From NCBI GenBank assembly GCA_963845285.1, contig CAWJRO010000015.1:62001-126000 (forward strand): a stretch of DNA of 64,000 nt, read 5' to 3'. Of this stretch, positions 36,308 to 44,932 are shown in pieces; positions within the stretch are counted from its first letter, which is position 1, and the number at the start of each line of letters is the position of its first letter. The notes below the pieces were generated by a model. The model did not search any database, was not told the origin of the DNA, and saw only the letters and a program-made list of their open reading frames with translations. The position numbers were made by a program, and so were the translations under genes. Source of the DNA: Methanobacterium_C sp963845285. Lineage in GTDB: Archaea; Methanobacteriota; Methanobacteria; Methanobacteriales; Methanobacteriaceae.

Positions 36308-36718
36308 TTACTGTGTTGTTGCTGTGTTTGGTGTTGTTCCTGTATTTTGATTCTGATTTGCCTGGATGTTAACTGCAACAAGATCTGCTAATTGTGTTAA
36401 CTGTGCATCAGATAATACTGTAGGTGTGCTCTGTGTATCTTGTGCAGCGGTTTTATTCTGAGTATCTGCAGGGGTTGTTACCTGTTCTGGTGTAACCTCA
36501 TCAGCTGAGGTAGTATCTTCTGCAACTTGGGCTACTTCATTTTCTACAGATCCAGAACTAAGAGTCTTCTTGATTGCTATACCTGTTCCAAGGAAACCAC
36601 CAATTATACCAATACATGCTATAGCAGCTTCTCCTTGGCCTTTTATAAATGCAACAATTCCAAGAGTTGCCATTGCAACAACTGCAACTATCTGTACCAT
36701 ACTATCGTTTACTTCCAT
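36308..36718 (-). CDS. Holin-like two-TM protein
   Basis: 136 aa from ATG 36718, with GGAGG 8 nt upstream. Two TM helices (about 6-25 and 30-48, VQIVAVVAMATLGIVAFIKG; AAIACIGIIGGFLGTGIAIK) precede a Thr/Gln-rich soluble tail. Size and topology are those of class II holins. It lies at the start of the late operon rather than beside the endoisopeptidase, so the role is tentative. Confidence 0.55.
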   Translation of the reverse strand: MEVNDSMVQIVAVVAMATLGIVAFIKGQGEAAIACIGIIGGFLGTGIAIKKTLSSGSVENEVAQVAEDTTSADEVTPEQVTTPADTQNKTAAQDTQSTPTVLSDAQLTQLADLVAVNIQANQNQNTGTTPNTATTQ

Positions 36719-36779
36719 ACAAAATTCCTCCAAATTTTTTTTATTAAATGAGTTTTTAAAAATCGGCTAAAAAAAATAG

Positions 36780-36927
36780 TAAAAATTATTTTAAACCAGG
36801 CCCCGGTTTTAAGTCAGGCCTGGAAAAACAAGAGGTTTTCACCTTTTCATTGGTGAACTTGAAAACTTGACTTTCATCCCTGGAAAAAAATATTTGCTCT
36901 CATTCTCCAGGGATAGTTGAAAATCAA
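36780..36927 (-). ncRNA. Three-hairpin structured RNA candidate
   Basis: Read on the minus strand, three stems follow one another: ATCCCTGG/CCAGGGAT (extended by GATTTTC/GAAAGTC), then CAAG-TTTTC with nested CACC/GGTG, then CCAGGCC/GGCCTGG followed by TTTAAAATAATTTTTAC and a T-run. A TATA-like TTTATAATT lies about 20-30 nt upstream. No coding frame fits. It sits between the TFB-like gene and the late operon, so it is either an independent small RNA or a leader of the late transcript. Confidence 0.5.
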
Positions 36928-36969
36928 GGAGGTAAAAAAAATTATAAAAATTAATTTAGGGTAGGAAAT

Positions 36970-36986
36970 GGGGGAATTGCACCCCC
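36970..36986. terminator. GGGGG/CCCCC hairpin after the TFB-like gene
   Basis: GGGGGAATTGCACCCCC forms a 5-bp GC stem about 85 nt downstream of the TFB-like gene's stop on its strand. Possible terminator or attenuator before the late block. Confidence 0.4.
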
Positions 36987-37068
36987 TATGGTTCTGCTTA
37001 ATGTAGAAGATTTTTTTGAGAACATAAATTATGCTCTCCATACATAAAGTGCAACGTAGAAAAAAATA

Positions 37069-37818
37069 TTATTTAAGCAAATTATCAAGATTATGCTTAA
37101 TAACCTCATAATTCTTGTTGGTTAATGAAACCCAGATGAAAGGTTCCCGGTTATATCTTAATTCCTTCCCTCGTCCATCTTGTTCTAATACATATCTGCA
37201 AACTCCTGCAATTATTGTATTTCGTCTCAATCTACTATGGATTTTCTTCAAAGGATTATGTTCAAGAATATAAATAATGCGTTCCTTTTGTGATTTATTC
37301 ATCCTTAAAACAGAACTATACGTTCCAACAGTTAATGCATACTGACTTTCCCTCCAACTTTTCATGTCGGTCCTCCGAGCAGGTTTTAAATAATTCTCTT
37401 CAACATTAAATTTCATATGCCTCTTAGCTTTAATCTGACACAACACAGCCCATTCCTCCTTTGTTACATCCGTATTCTTGGGTAATGGTTCAAATGTTCT
37501 TCCAGAATACTTAATATCATTCATTGTTGTGATATTTACTCTTGAACTTATTCCACAATTTTGACATACAGTTTCTCCCCTCCATGTATCTAATATTTTG
37601 ATTGGATGTCCACATTCTGGGCATACACTGTATTCTATTTTTTCAACACGCAAAATTTCACCATCAACATCAAGATTCTCAATCACAGAATCTTCCATAT
37701 ATCTATCATGCTTTGCATGTTGAATTTTTGAAGTTTTAAAAAAGGAATCATATTTGGATTTTATCTCAGTTGCGTTATCATGCTTTGTACACAAGTTAAA
37801 ATTCCCCCGATGCTTCAT
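37069..37818 (-). CDS. TFB-like zinc-ribbon transcription factor
   Basis: 249 aa from ATG 37818. Residues 66-88 form a TFIIB-type zinc ribbon, CPECG...DTWRGETVCQNCG, including the D-x-x-RGE-x-VC signature of archaeal TFB. The C-terminal half (SQKERIIYILEHNPLKKIHSRLRR...IIAGVCRYVLEQDGRG) is helical and may be a single cyclin-like repeat, where TFB has two. An AAACTTTATATT element about 55 nt upstream is a plausible BRE/TATA. A viral TFB could redirect host RNA polymerase to late promoters, and this gene lies just before the late operon. Family membership is solid for the ribbon; the rest is inference. Confidence 0.7.
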   Translation of the reverse strand: MKHRGNFNLCTKHDNATEIKSKYDSFFKTSKIQHAKHDRYMEDSVIENLDVDGEILRVEKIEYSVCPECGHPIKILDTWRGETVCQNCGISSRVNITTMNDIKYSGRTFEPLPKNTDVTKEEWAVLCQIKAKRHMKFNVEENYLKPARRTDMKSWRESQYALTVGTYSSVLRMNKSQKERIIYILEHNPLKKIHSRLRRNTIIAGVCRYVLEQDGRGKELRYNREPFIWVSLTNKNYEVIKHNLDNLLK

Positions 37819-37997
37819 TATATAAATATACAAAGTACAAGGGTATAAACTAAAACATGATATTTAAGATAAATATAAAGTTTACTAAAAAAACTTTAAA
37901 AGTTTATTTGTAAAATGGAGAAATATCTAATTTAGATGGTTAAATTTCAAAAATTTTTATTCATTGAATGCTTTTGTTACAGTATAGAGGGGATTAA

Positions 37998-40900
37998 ATG
38001 GGATTAAAAGGTAAAGTATTGAATATTTTAAATATTTTAGGGTTAATTAATCATAAAACTTTAAAATCATTGATTAAAAAAGAGGATGATCGTTCATGGG
38101 TAAAGATCCGAATAGCGATGAAACAATTATATTTACCGTCAGTTCCTTCATTTATAGTATTAACTGTCATTTCTTTTATTTTTTTAACGTTGTCACATCT
38201 TCCATTTAACTTTCTTGTTCCAAATCTCTATTTTAGAGAAAGTAACCACTACCAAAATCTGATTGCAATACTCGCAGGGTTATCTGCTCTAATTTTTTCT
38301 TTAAGTATATTTTTAGCCACTCAATTTGGTGAAGATCATGTCAAAGGGGAAGTATTATTAAAAAAGAGCTTATTATATCCAACGGTAATTATAACAATAT
38401 TTACGTTTATGACATTCTTGTGGTTTAATGTAACTGTTTTAAGTATCCTTCCTATAATTCTAATAGGAATCCTTACCATACAAGCTACATATTTTATGTT
38501 TCAACTTTTATTAAGTAACTATAAACTTTCAATTGAAAAACGAAATTTAATAAGAAATAAATTTAAAAAAAGTGTGGAACTGGCTATAGATGAAAGAATA
38601 GGTAATAATAAGTTATTAAATGAACTAAAATCACTTAATCTGAAATACGAAGAATACGAACTTTCTCCAAAAGATAATTTTTATAAGTTTTATTCTTGCA
38701 AAGAAGGTGTGATTCAGGACATTGATTTAGAAAAATTAAAAAAACTTTCTATTTATGTTAAGTCAAAAGCTAGAGAAAAAGATCGAAGTTTTGGTATTCT
38801 TACAAAACCTAAGGAAAAAATTCCTATTGCGTCATTTTCTCCCAGTTATATAAAAGGGCCTATTTTAATTTTAAATAAAAAGTATAAAGATAAAGTTAGT
38901 AAAGATGATGTCTTAATTTTTGTGAATAAAGATTTTATGAATGTTGAATCTGCTGAAAAAATTAAAGATAATGTCAATGATATATTTACGATTAAGAAAG
39001 ATGATAATTTTTCAGAGGAAATACGTTTAGAACTTGGAGATGTTAAAGATCAATTTCTTGATGCTATAAAAAATGAAAATTTGAGTAAAATCAGAGAACC
39101 TTCCAAGATATATCCTGAATTAGAGGAAACATTTATCCATTCCTTAAAAGAGGTTGGTGGACCTTACAACTTTAAACAGGCACAAACTGAAAGAAACAAT
39201 ATTTTTGGTGGATGGACTGAAAGTGAATGGCTTTTGGATGATATAAGAGAAATTTTTAATATGGGAATGAAATCTGATAACATTTCTATAATCCAAGAAA
39301 TAGGTTTTTTACCTATTTTAATGGCTTATAAAGCATTAAACTTAGATGACCACTATTTTTTCCAATCATTCATTCATTTTGATATTGATTTGTACAGTAA
39401 TTCCTTCAAAAAAGAAGATCCCGAATTAAAATTATTCATGGTAAATCAATCATGGAGATATTTAAAAGAAATGTCTTCACTCATAAGATCTAAATTAAGT
39501 AGAGGACAAGCTTGTGAAGAGTTATTTTCTTTAAAAGATTTTGCAATATATCTTTTAATTGTTTTTCAATACTTATTAGAAAAATCTAGAAACAAAAACG
39601 ATTTTGAAAGTTTTGAAAAATTTAGTAATGTGTCTAAAAATTTATTTACTCACTTTAAACCTTCTCAAAACTACCCTTCCTCTCATGATTTAAAAATGCA
39701 ATTAGAAAATTCTCAACTTGAACTTAAAGAAAGTAGAAGAATAAGGGAAAGACTTAAACTTCAAACTGCCCTTGAGGATATTGAAAAGGAGATTAATGAA
39801 AGAAAAAATCAAATGTTTTTTGGTGTGGCAACTTGGATTTTTAGTAAAAATAGGAAAAAATTTAAAAAGTTTTATTCTGAAATAGAAAAATGTTTACCTA
39901 ATGATTTCAGGAAATTTACTGAAGTCTTTTTATCTTGCCATACATTAGAAGCAGATAACTTTTGGGGTTGGATACGTTGGGAAACCCTTCCTGAAGATCA
40001 TACCATAACTATAGACACTATGGGGAAACTAGAAAAATTTTATGTGGCCCAATCCCTAAAACTATTAAAAAATATGAGAAACCATGAAATAAATCTGAAA
40101 TTTGACAATGAAGAGTATAATAAAGATTTATACTTCCTTGCATTGGATAGATTTCCTAAAATTTTAGATGAGATAAAGCGTAACCCTCAAGATTGGGAGT
40201 TCATATTAAATCAAGATGAAATTGAAATGATAAATGTTTTTAAAGAACTCTTAGAAAAATCAAAGAAAATATGGGAGGAAATTGAAGAAGAAAAAATTAG
40301 GAAAAAAGAGTTAGATGATTCAAAAATTGAAACATTTAAAGAAGAAGTTTTTAAAGAATATGAAAAATGGAACTCATTAAGGAGGATATTTATCCATTAT
40401 AATTCATACGTTGACAAAACTGACGAAGTAAAAGAAGGAATAACTCGGTTCGGTTTGAGCCGTGTAGATGATAAAGCTGCTTTCTTTAAAGATTGGCATA
40501 TTGAATATGCTATGTGGGGATCAGATTATGGTCAAGGTATGGCCCTTGGAGAAAACTTAGACCTTCTAAAAAAGATATTAAGGCACTGCCAAGAAATCAA
40601 TAAAAATGATTTTAACAATAAACTAAAAAGTTTTAAAAACATTTCAGACGTGATTATTTTAGCTGTAGGCTATAAATCTATTAATTTTTTCACAAATTTT
40701 GAAGGATTTAAACCTTCTTATGCTATTGTTAATATTCCTACGGCTTTAACTGATCTAAAATGTTTTGAAGGTTATTATCAGTTCAAAAATAGGAATATCC
40801 CAATTTTTAACATTACAGGCCCCTCAAATGAATTTGATAGAGTTATAATTCTAGAAAAAAATAATTTAGGCAACTTAATACAATATTCCCCTTTAAACAA

Positions 40901-41144
40901 AGGAGAAAATAAAGAATTATGGGAGGACATATTTTATATAAACATAGAATCCTTTTCTGAAAATAAAAAATTACTCAAAGAATTCTTAGAGAACCCAATG
41001 GAATGGTTAAAAGAAAAAGGAGACAAAAATAAACAAAAAGAATATTTAATGAAAAAAGTAAGGGTACAAATACTGGAAAGATTCAAATATGAAACAAAAA
41101 ATGAACAAATCCCTAAAAGTTACTTTATAAAAAATTTTGAATAA
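37998..41144 (+). CDS. 1048-aa multi-TM accessory protein, unrecognised
   Basis: A large protein on the plus strand between the late and early blocks. The N-terminal TM segments (about 50-75, 86-112, 126-145 and 148-172; PSFIVLTVISFIFLTLSHLP) recall DUF2254-like membrane domains. Then comes a long cytoplasmic region with a coiled coil near 555-605 (LEDIEKEINERKNQ) and a C-terminal alpha/beta part. GAGGGGAT precedes the ATG. It is very AT-rich and opposite to its neighbours, which suggests a recently acquired lysogenic gene. Superinfection exclusion or antiviral defence is possible but not shown. Confidence 0.6.
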   Translation: MGLKGKVLNILNILGLINHKTLKSLIKKEDDRSWVKIRIAMKQLYLPSVPSFIVLTVISFIFLTLSHLPFNFLVPNLYFRESNHYQNLIAILAGLSALIFSLSIFLATQFGEDHVKGEVLLKKSLLYPTVIITIFTFMTFLWFNVTVLSILPIILIGILTIQATYFMFQLLLSNYKLSIEKRNLIRNKFKKSVELAIDERIGNNKLLNELKSLNLKYEEYELSPKDNFYKFYSCKEGVIQDIDLEKLKKLSIYVKSKAREKDRSFGILTKPKEKIPIASFSPSYIKGPILILNKKYKDKVSKDDVLIFVNKDFMNVESAEKIKDNVNDIFTIKKDDNFSEEIRLELGDVKDQFLDAIKNENLSKIREPSKIYPELEETFIHSLKEVGGPYNFKQAQTERNNIFGGWTESEWLLDDIREIFNMGMKSDNISIIQEIGFLPILMAYKALNLDDHYFFQSFIHFDIDLYSNSFKKEDPELKLFMVNQSWRYLKEMSSLIRSKLSRGQACEELFSLKDFAIYLLIVFQYLLEKSRNKNDFESFEKFSNVSKNLFTHFKPSQNYPSSHDLKMQLENSQLELKESRRIRERLKLQTALEDIEKEINERKNQMFFGVATWIFSKNRKKFKKFYSEIEKCLPNDFRKFTEVFLSCHTLEADNFWGWIRWETLPEDHTITIDTMGKLEKFYVAQSLKLLKNMRNHEINLKFDNEEYNKDLYFLALDRFPKILDEIKRNPQDWEFILNQDEIEMINVFKELLEKSKKIWEEIEEEKIRKKELDDSKIETFKEEVFKEYEKWNSLRRIFIHYNSYVDKTDEVKEGITRFGLSRVDDKAAFFKDWHIEYAMWGSDYGQGMALGENLDLLKKILRHCQEINKNDFNNKLKSFKNISDVIILAVGYKSINFFTNFEGFKPSYAIVNIPTALTDLKCFEGYYQFKNRNIPIFNITGPSNEFDRVIILEKNNLGNLIQYSPLNKGENKELWEDIFYINIESFSENKKLLKEFLENPMEWLKEKGDKNKQKEYLMKKVRVQILERFKYETKNEQIPKSYFIKNFE

Positions 41145-41373
41145 CAATACCTAAAGAAATAAAATGTCACATGGAAACTTTGAACCTTCTAAAACTTTCT
41201 AAACCCATATTTACAGCTTTAACTTGAACCATTATCACATTAACCCTATGACCACAATATTATTATTTTTTGAATAAATTCAATTAAAAAAATGTTAAAA
41301 ATAGGGATGGTATTCTTTTTTGAAATGATTTTAAAAAAGAAAATTTTAAATAATAACAAAAGAAATTTGTTAA

Positions 41374-41490
41374 GCGTGGGTCGACCCACGAGCTCGGAAA
41401 GACTTGGCGGTCTCCGAACTTATTTTGGAAAAATGGGGGTTCTGGTGTTGGTCACCTCTTCCCCCTTTTTCCATTAAATTTCTATTTTTT
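41374..41490 (+). ncRNA. GC-rich three-hairpin RNA candidate
   Basis: A GC-rich island in AT-rich DNA. First, a perfect 16-bp palindrome CGTGGGTCGACCCACG (41375-41390). Next, TCGG-AA-AGAC paired with GTCT-CCGA. Finally, GGAAAAATGGGGG paired with CCCCCTTTTTCC around a GGTG/CACC inner stem, followed by a T-rich stretch. TTTTAAATA at 41344 lies 30 nt before the first hairpin, a correct archaeal TATA distance. No plausible protein is encoded. It runs antisense into the end of the zinc-ribbon gene at 41482. Confidence 0.55.
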
Positions 41491-41658
41491 CTCTTCCTCA
41501 TTTGGAACTATTGCAATCTTCTTACTAATCCATTTCTCCATACTGTCTTCATAAACAAAATTTCCACATTCCTTGCACTTGTAAATTCCTTCATTTTTAG
41601 AACCGTATTTCGTTTTATATTCCATTTCAGATTCACATTCTATGCAAATTACAGTCAT
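41482..41658 (-). CDS. 58-aa zinc-ribbon protein
   Basis: MTVICIECESEMEY...GIYKCKECGNFVYED: two CxxC knuckles (CIEC, CKEC) form a zinc ribbon, followed by an acidic/basic tail. It overlaps the upstream stop (ATGA). Last gene of the early block; function unknown. Confidence 0.65.
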   Translation of the reverse strand: MTVICIECESEMEYKTKYGSKNEGIYKCKECGNFVYEDSMEKWISKKIAIVPNEEEKK

Positions 41659-41882
41659 TTGGTGCCCTCCTCAGTTTCAGGAATTATATTTCTTATTAAG
41701 ACACTCAATATTCTAACATCTGTTTGAGTTATCCTGCATATTTCAGCAGTTCTTTGAGCAGACTGAACTCCTGAAAGCCATAATCCTATTTGTAGTAACA
41801 AGTAAGCCCTATAATCTTGTTCACTCCACAATTCAATCACGTGAGGGGATAATTTGTTTAAAAATTCATTATCTTGTTTCAT
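41655..41882 (-). CDS. 75-aa early protein
   Basis: Helical, with IELWSEQDYRAYLLLQIGLW and EICRITQTDVRILSVLIRN; possibly a small DNA- or protein-binding factor. Part of the tightly packed early operon, overlapping the next gene. No family recognised. Confidence 0.55.
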   Translation of the reverse strand: MKQDNEFLNKLSPHVIELWSEQDYRAYLLLQIGLWLSGVQSAQRTAEICRITQTDVRILSVLIRNIIPETEEGTK

Positions 41883-41891
41883 TTTACAACC

Positions 41892-42047
41892 TCACATCAA
41901 ACCCTTTTTCATTAACTCCTCTGCTTCATCCCTCATTCCTAAGATATAAGCACATCCAGGGCCATTACCTCTAAATTCTCCGTTGTCTTTTTTTATTTCA
42001 TCATTTACAAGTTTTTTAACTGTGTCCCACGCTTTCTTATAACTCAT
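41892..42047 (-). CDS. 51-aa early protein
   Basis: MSYKKAWDTVKKLVNDEIKK...GEFRGNGPGCAYILGMRDEAEEL: charged helices. Translationally coupled to the upstream gene by an ATGA overlap. No family recognised. Confidence 0.6.
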   Translation of the reverse strand: MSYKKAWDTVKKLVNDEIKKDNGEFRGNGPGCAYILGMRDEAEELMKKGLM

Positions 42048-42412
42048 TTTCCGGCCTCCAGAAGTTTTGGGTTCTCGAAACCCATATCTGATTCTAAAGC
42101 ATCTAACATTTTTTCAACGTACTTATGGATTTTTTCTTCAATTTCAAAACCTGTAGGGATGTTATCCCATTTTGTTGCAAATCCAGATACACAAACTCGC
42201 AAATAATCACCATAATCCACAGGACATGTTGATATACTTTCATAAAGCCTTGGATCAAATTTTTTCTCTAAAAGAACCATTAAAATTTCTTTACCAGTCA
42301 CATCAAGGTTATTAATTCGTTCATCATATTTCCCAAGATGAATCGTAATCGCCCATTTATATCCTTTATTTACTGACATTCCCTGCCCATTATTTTCGCT
42401 ACAATTCATCAT
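42044..42412 (-). CDS. 122-aa early protein
   Basis: Alpha/beta, cytoplasmic (WAITIHLGKYDERINNLDVTG; GFEIEEKIHKYVEKMLDALE). Overlaps both neighbouring genes by 4 nt. No family recognised. Confidence 0.6.
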   Translation of the reverse strand: MMNCSENNGQGMSVNKGYKWAITIHLGKYDERINNLDVTGKEILMVLLEKKFDPRLYESISTCPVDYGDYLRVCVSGFATKWDNIPTGFEIEEKIHKYVEKMLDALESDMGFENPKLLEAGK

Positions 42413-42627
42413 TCGGCCTCCTTTGCTTCTTCCATCACAATAGCTTCATAAACCATCTTCTTAAGAGGAATCACCACTGCATCTCCTGGAACTAATTTTA
42501 TGTTGCTATTTAAGAGAGGTAATCCTTGATAACCTGCAGGAATGTAATCTGTTAAATTGATTTTAACCGAAATACCCCTTTCTTTAGGTAAAATCTTATC
42601 CAATGTTGTAGATTTATAAAACGTCAT
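42409..42627 (-). CDS. 72-aa early protein
   Basis: Small beta-rich protein with DYIPAGYQGLPLLNSNIKLV and a short motif GDAVVIPLKKMVYEAIVMEE that resembles the 46686 gene product's AGDKIFINPI...FVYRAWFL, so these may be distant paralogues. Coupled to both neighbours. Confidence 0.6.
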   Translation of the reverse strand: MTFYKSTTLDKILPKERGISVKINLTDYIPAGYQGLPLLNSNIKLVPGDAVVIPLKKMVYEAIVMEEAKEAE

Positions 42628-42878
42628 TTGCAGCCTCCATTACAACCACCTAAACAATTATAACAGCCCGTTTCAATTCCCACTAAATCTATTAAATCAT
42701 CTTCTTGCTCAACAAATCCACAATGACTGCATTTCCTTTGAGTTTTTATTAAAGTCTTCTTGCCTTGCTTTTTCATTGAAACAGTTAACCAATAAGGTGT
42801 TATTGATTTAAAACAGTTTGGACAAAGTTCAAAGTAAGGGCCTTTATTCACATGGTCTTTTAGAAGTGTTTGAGGCAT
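42624..42878 (-). CDS. 84-aa zinc-ribbon early protein
   Basis: FELCPNCFKSITPYW...QRKCSHCGFVEQED gives a CPNC/CSHC zinc ribbon; a second Cys cluster, CYNCLGGCNGGCK, ends the protein. It starts right after the stop of the upstream gene (TAAATG). Nucleic-acid or metal binding likely. Confidence 0.65.
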   Translation of the reverse strand: MPQTLLKDHVNKGPYFELCPNCFKSITPYWLTVSMKKQGKKTLIKTQRKCSHCGFVEQEDDLIDLVGIETGCYNCLGGCNGGCK

Positions 42879-43034
42879 TTAATCACCTATAACTCGATTA
42901 CAGATGGCAGTCATAGCATCATAAGCCAGAGTCTTACGTTCATTTGCCACATCGTTTAACTCTTTTATTTCAGCAGGTTCCATCCACAAATAACCTTTCT
43001 TTGTTAATTCTGCAATCTCATCAGCTATTGCCAT
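42879..43034 (-). CDS. 51-aa early protein
   Basis: MAIADEIAELTKKGYLWMEP...VANERKTLAYDAMTAICNRV, helical. GAGGTGTGAGTG precedes the ATG. It heads the second part of the early operon, next to a promoter-like AT-rich stretch with TTTAAATATAAG. Confidence 0.6.
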   Translation of the reverse strand: MAIADEIAELTKKGYLWMEPAEIKELNDVANERKTLAYDAMTAICNRVIGD

Positions 43035-43236
43035 CACTCACACCTCACACATTTCCTTTTTCCAATAAATTTAAGCCATTATAATCATTCCCTGTCCTAT
43101 GTACTTGATTTATGTTATTCTACCTTTATTTAAACTCTACTTATTACTTATATTTAAATATTAACCTTTATATGGATCTTATAAGTAAAATAGGAGTATA
43201 AATGGAAGATTCAATAATTTTTTAAGAGGTTATAAA

Positions 43237-43371
43237 ATGAAAAACAAAAGGAATATAATATTAATCACCTTCTTAATCTTGATTTTAATTACTTTAACTG
43301 CAAATAACGTTCATATAATTCTACCTATCGTGATTGTAGATACTTTAATAATAAATGAATGTGGAAACTAA
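43237..43371 (+). CDS. 44-aa single-TM peptide on the opposite strand
   Basis: MKNKRNIILITFLILILITL..., a basic start followed by one TM, with AAGAGGTTAT before the ATG. It is encoded opposite to the early operon in a gap. Possibly a toxin-like or accessory membrane peptide, but no partner is evident. Confidence 0.55.
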   Translation: MKNKRNIILITFLILILITLTANNVHIILPIVIVDTLIINECGN

Positions 43372-43384
43372 ACTTAATTCAGGA

Positions 43385-43831
43385 TCAGCCAAAGATACTT
43401 GGAGGATCCACATGATGTTTCACAAACTTACAACTCAACTCTTTAGGAATAGCCTGTTTAAGCTCTGCCAGACTCAAATGATGTAATTCAGCAATATCCT
43501 CCAGGCGGTCCAAGCCAATATAACCTAAATTGTTTATGATTGCTATCACTAGATCTGCTATTTCCTCAACTGATTTAGTTTGTTCTGGTTCTATTTCTGC
43601 TTGTAATTCCAGTTCCAGGTCATATTCTTTCATCAGACTTTCACGTCGTGCATCACACTCTTCTATTTCAAGCTTTAACAGTTCAGCCCTGTTACTCACA
43701 GCTATTCTCCTCCTTAGATAGTCTTCATAATCTTTAGTTCGATCCTGGATTAATGGTTTTGATTTTCGGTATAAATCAAAATCTATTTTCATGTAAATGC
43801 CTTGATAAGGTTTACCTTTATCTTTCACCAT
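43385..43831 (-). CDS. 148-aa early coiled-coil protein
   Basis: An N-terminal basic segment and coiled coil (AELLKLEIEECDARRESLMKE) precede a helical domain (EEIADLVIAIINNLGYIGLD...ELKQAIPKEL). An in-frame ATG at 43792 is an alternative start. No family recognised. Confidence 0.55.
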   Translation of the reverse strand: MVKDKGKPYQGIYMKIDFDLYRKSKPLIQDRTKDYEDYLRRRIAVSNRAELLKLEIEECDARRESLMKEYDLELELQAEIEPEQTKSVEEIADLVIAIINNLGYIGLDRLEDIAELHHLSLAELKQAIPKELSCKFVKHHVDPPSIFG

Positions 43832-43834
43832 CTT

Positions 43835-44023
43835 TTAGCAGCCCCTTTTCTCCATTTCCTCCTCGTAACGTTCTTTCATACTCTGTCTACTTTTTAATTT
43901 ATTTTGAAGATCCTCACGGCCTGGATGTCGATCTGTTAATGTTTCAAGATTTTCAACCTCATGTGAAACTTCAATCCAAGCAGTTTTAAGGTCCATCAAA
44001 CTTAATTCGGAAATCTTAAACAT
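43835..44023 (-). CDS. 62-aa early helical protein
   Basis: MFKISELSLMDLKTAWIEVS..., helical and charged, from ATG 44023 with GGAGGTAT upstream (a longer frame overlaps the previous gene). No family recognised. Confidence 0.6.
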   Translation of the reverse strand: MFKISELSLMDLKTAWIEVSHEVENLETLTDRHPGREDLQNKLKSRQSMKERYEEEMEKRGC

Positions 44024-44327
44024 TTTTATACCTCCAAACCTTCCGAGTATTTTTAGTTCGTGGATCATATTTTGTCCTGCTATTGAAACCCAGTTGATCA
44101 GCCATTTTACGGCCCATATACCTTACAGCCTTCTTACTATTATGTAATGTCCTATAACTTGGATGGATTAACTTTAAATCCTTCAAATATGTGTACATCA
44201 ATTCCGAGGTTGATTCTCCAAAATTATCTATGAACCATTTTTCAAAATCTTCTAGTTCATCTGAATTTCTTATCTGATCCTTATCCCAGGTTACCCAGCC
44301 TTTAGGTGATAATGCTGTTTGAACCAT
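44016..44327 (-). CDS. 103-aa early protein
   Basis: Basic C-terminus (HNSKKAVRYMGRKMADQLGF; DPRTKNTRKVWRY) suggests nucleic-acid binding; the first half is acidic/aromatic. GGAGGGATTAG precedes the ATG. No family recognised. Confidence 0.55.
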   Translation of the reverse strand: MVQTALSPKGWVTWDKDQIRNSDELEDFEKWFIDNFGESTSELMYTYLKDLKLIHPSYRTLHNSKKAVRYMGRKMADQLGFNSRTKYDPRTKNTRKVWRYKNV

Positions 44328-44339
44328 CTAATCCCTCCT

Positions 44340-44357
44340 GTTTATTTGTAAATAAAC
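44340..44357. promoter_or_regulatory. Palindrome GTTTATTTGTAAATAAAC
   Basis: An 18-bp palindrome (8-bp arms, GT centre) in the 61-nt gap between two early genes; possible operator or transcript end. Confidence 0.4.
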
Positions 44358-44388
44358 AATTCTAAGGACTTATAAAAAAAATAGAAAT

Positions 44389-44598
44389 TTAATCCACATA
44401 ACTATACATATGACCATTCCGTTCAATGTGATCTGAACTCCTCATAATCCATGCAACCCGCTTTGTATCCACACACCTATTATAAGGCATATCTATAGCT
44501 ATTTGTCTGGCTGATAATGCTTCTCCTGCTGTTTTAAGTATTGTCTCAGCTGCATGCATGATTTTGAGTTGTGTTTCTTTCTTTGTTTTTCCAGTCAT
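44389..44598 (-). CDS. Winged-helix-like early protein
   Basis: 69 aa. The helix EALSARQIAIDMPYNRCVDTKRV leads to WIMRSSDHIERNGHMYSY, a typical small winged-helix pattern for DNA binding (A-R-Q-I-A then a wing). It overlaps the SWIM-type gene by one base. Confidence 0.6.
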   Translation of the reverse strand: MTGKTKKETQLKIMHAAETILKTAGEALSARQIAIDMPYNRCVDTKRVAWIMRSSDHIERNGHMYSYVD

Positions 44599-44861
44599 TA
44601 TTCCATCTCTTTTATCTGTGCTAACTTGAAATGAGCCGCTTCACAATGCTTACACAACCAGGATCCCGGTTCCTTAATATGACTTGTGAAATCATAGCAC
44701 TCACAATACCAGGAACCCTGGTTGTAATAAACACTCCAAACCTCTCCTTTGGAACCTTGGACTTCAAACTCGTAGTAAGCATTTTCCACATCTGCTTCTA
44801 CAAGTTTGACACATCCTCCCTGGTACAAGGTCCACCCGGATTCAACCCTATTTGTTGTCAT
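44598..44861 (-). CDS. SWIM-type zinc finger protein
   Basis: 87 aa. WYCECYDFTSHIKEPGSWLCKHCEAAHF matches the SWIM signature C-x-C-x(n)-C-x-H. The upstream beta strands (YYEFEVQGSKGEVWSVYYNQ) are also typical. Its role is probably protein or nucleic-acid binding in early infection. Confidence 0.75.
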   Translation of the reverse strand: MTTNRVESGWTLYQGGCVKLVEADVENAYYEFEVQGSKGEVWSVYYNQGSWYCECYDFTSHIKEPGSWLCKHCEAAHFKLAQIKEME

Positions 44862-44932
44862 TTTTCTTAACGTTTATTTTGTGAAACTTTTATCAGGTAT
44901 CTTGTGTAGGGGCATCTGAGAAGTAATTTACA

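Noticed and set aside
41292..41727. Plus-strand frames over the GC-rich island
   Set aside because: They run through perfect hairpins and antisense to a well-supported zinc-ribbon gene, without ribosome binding sites.
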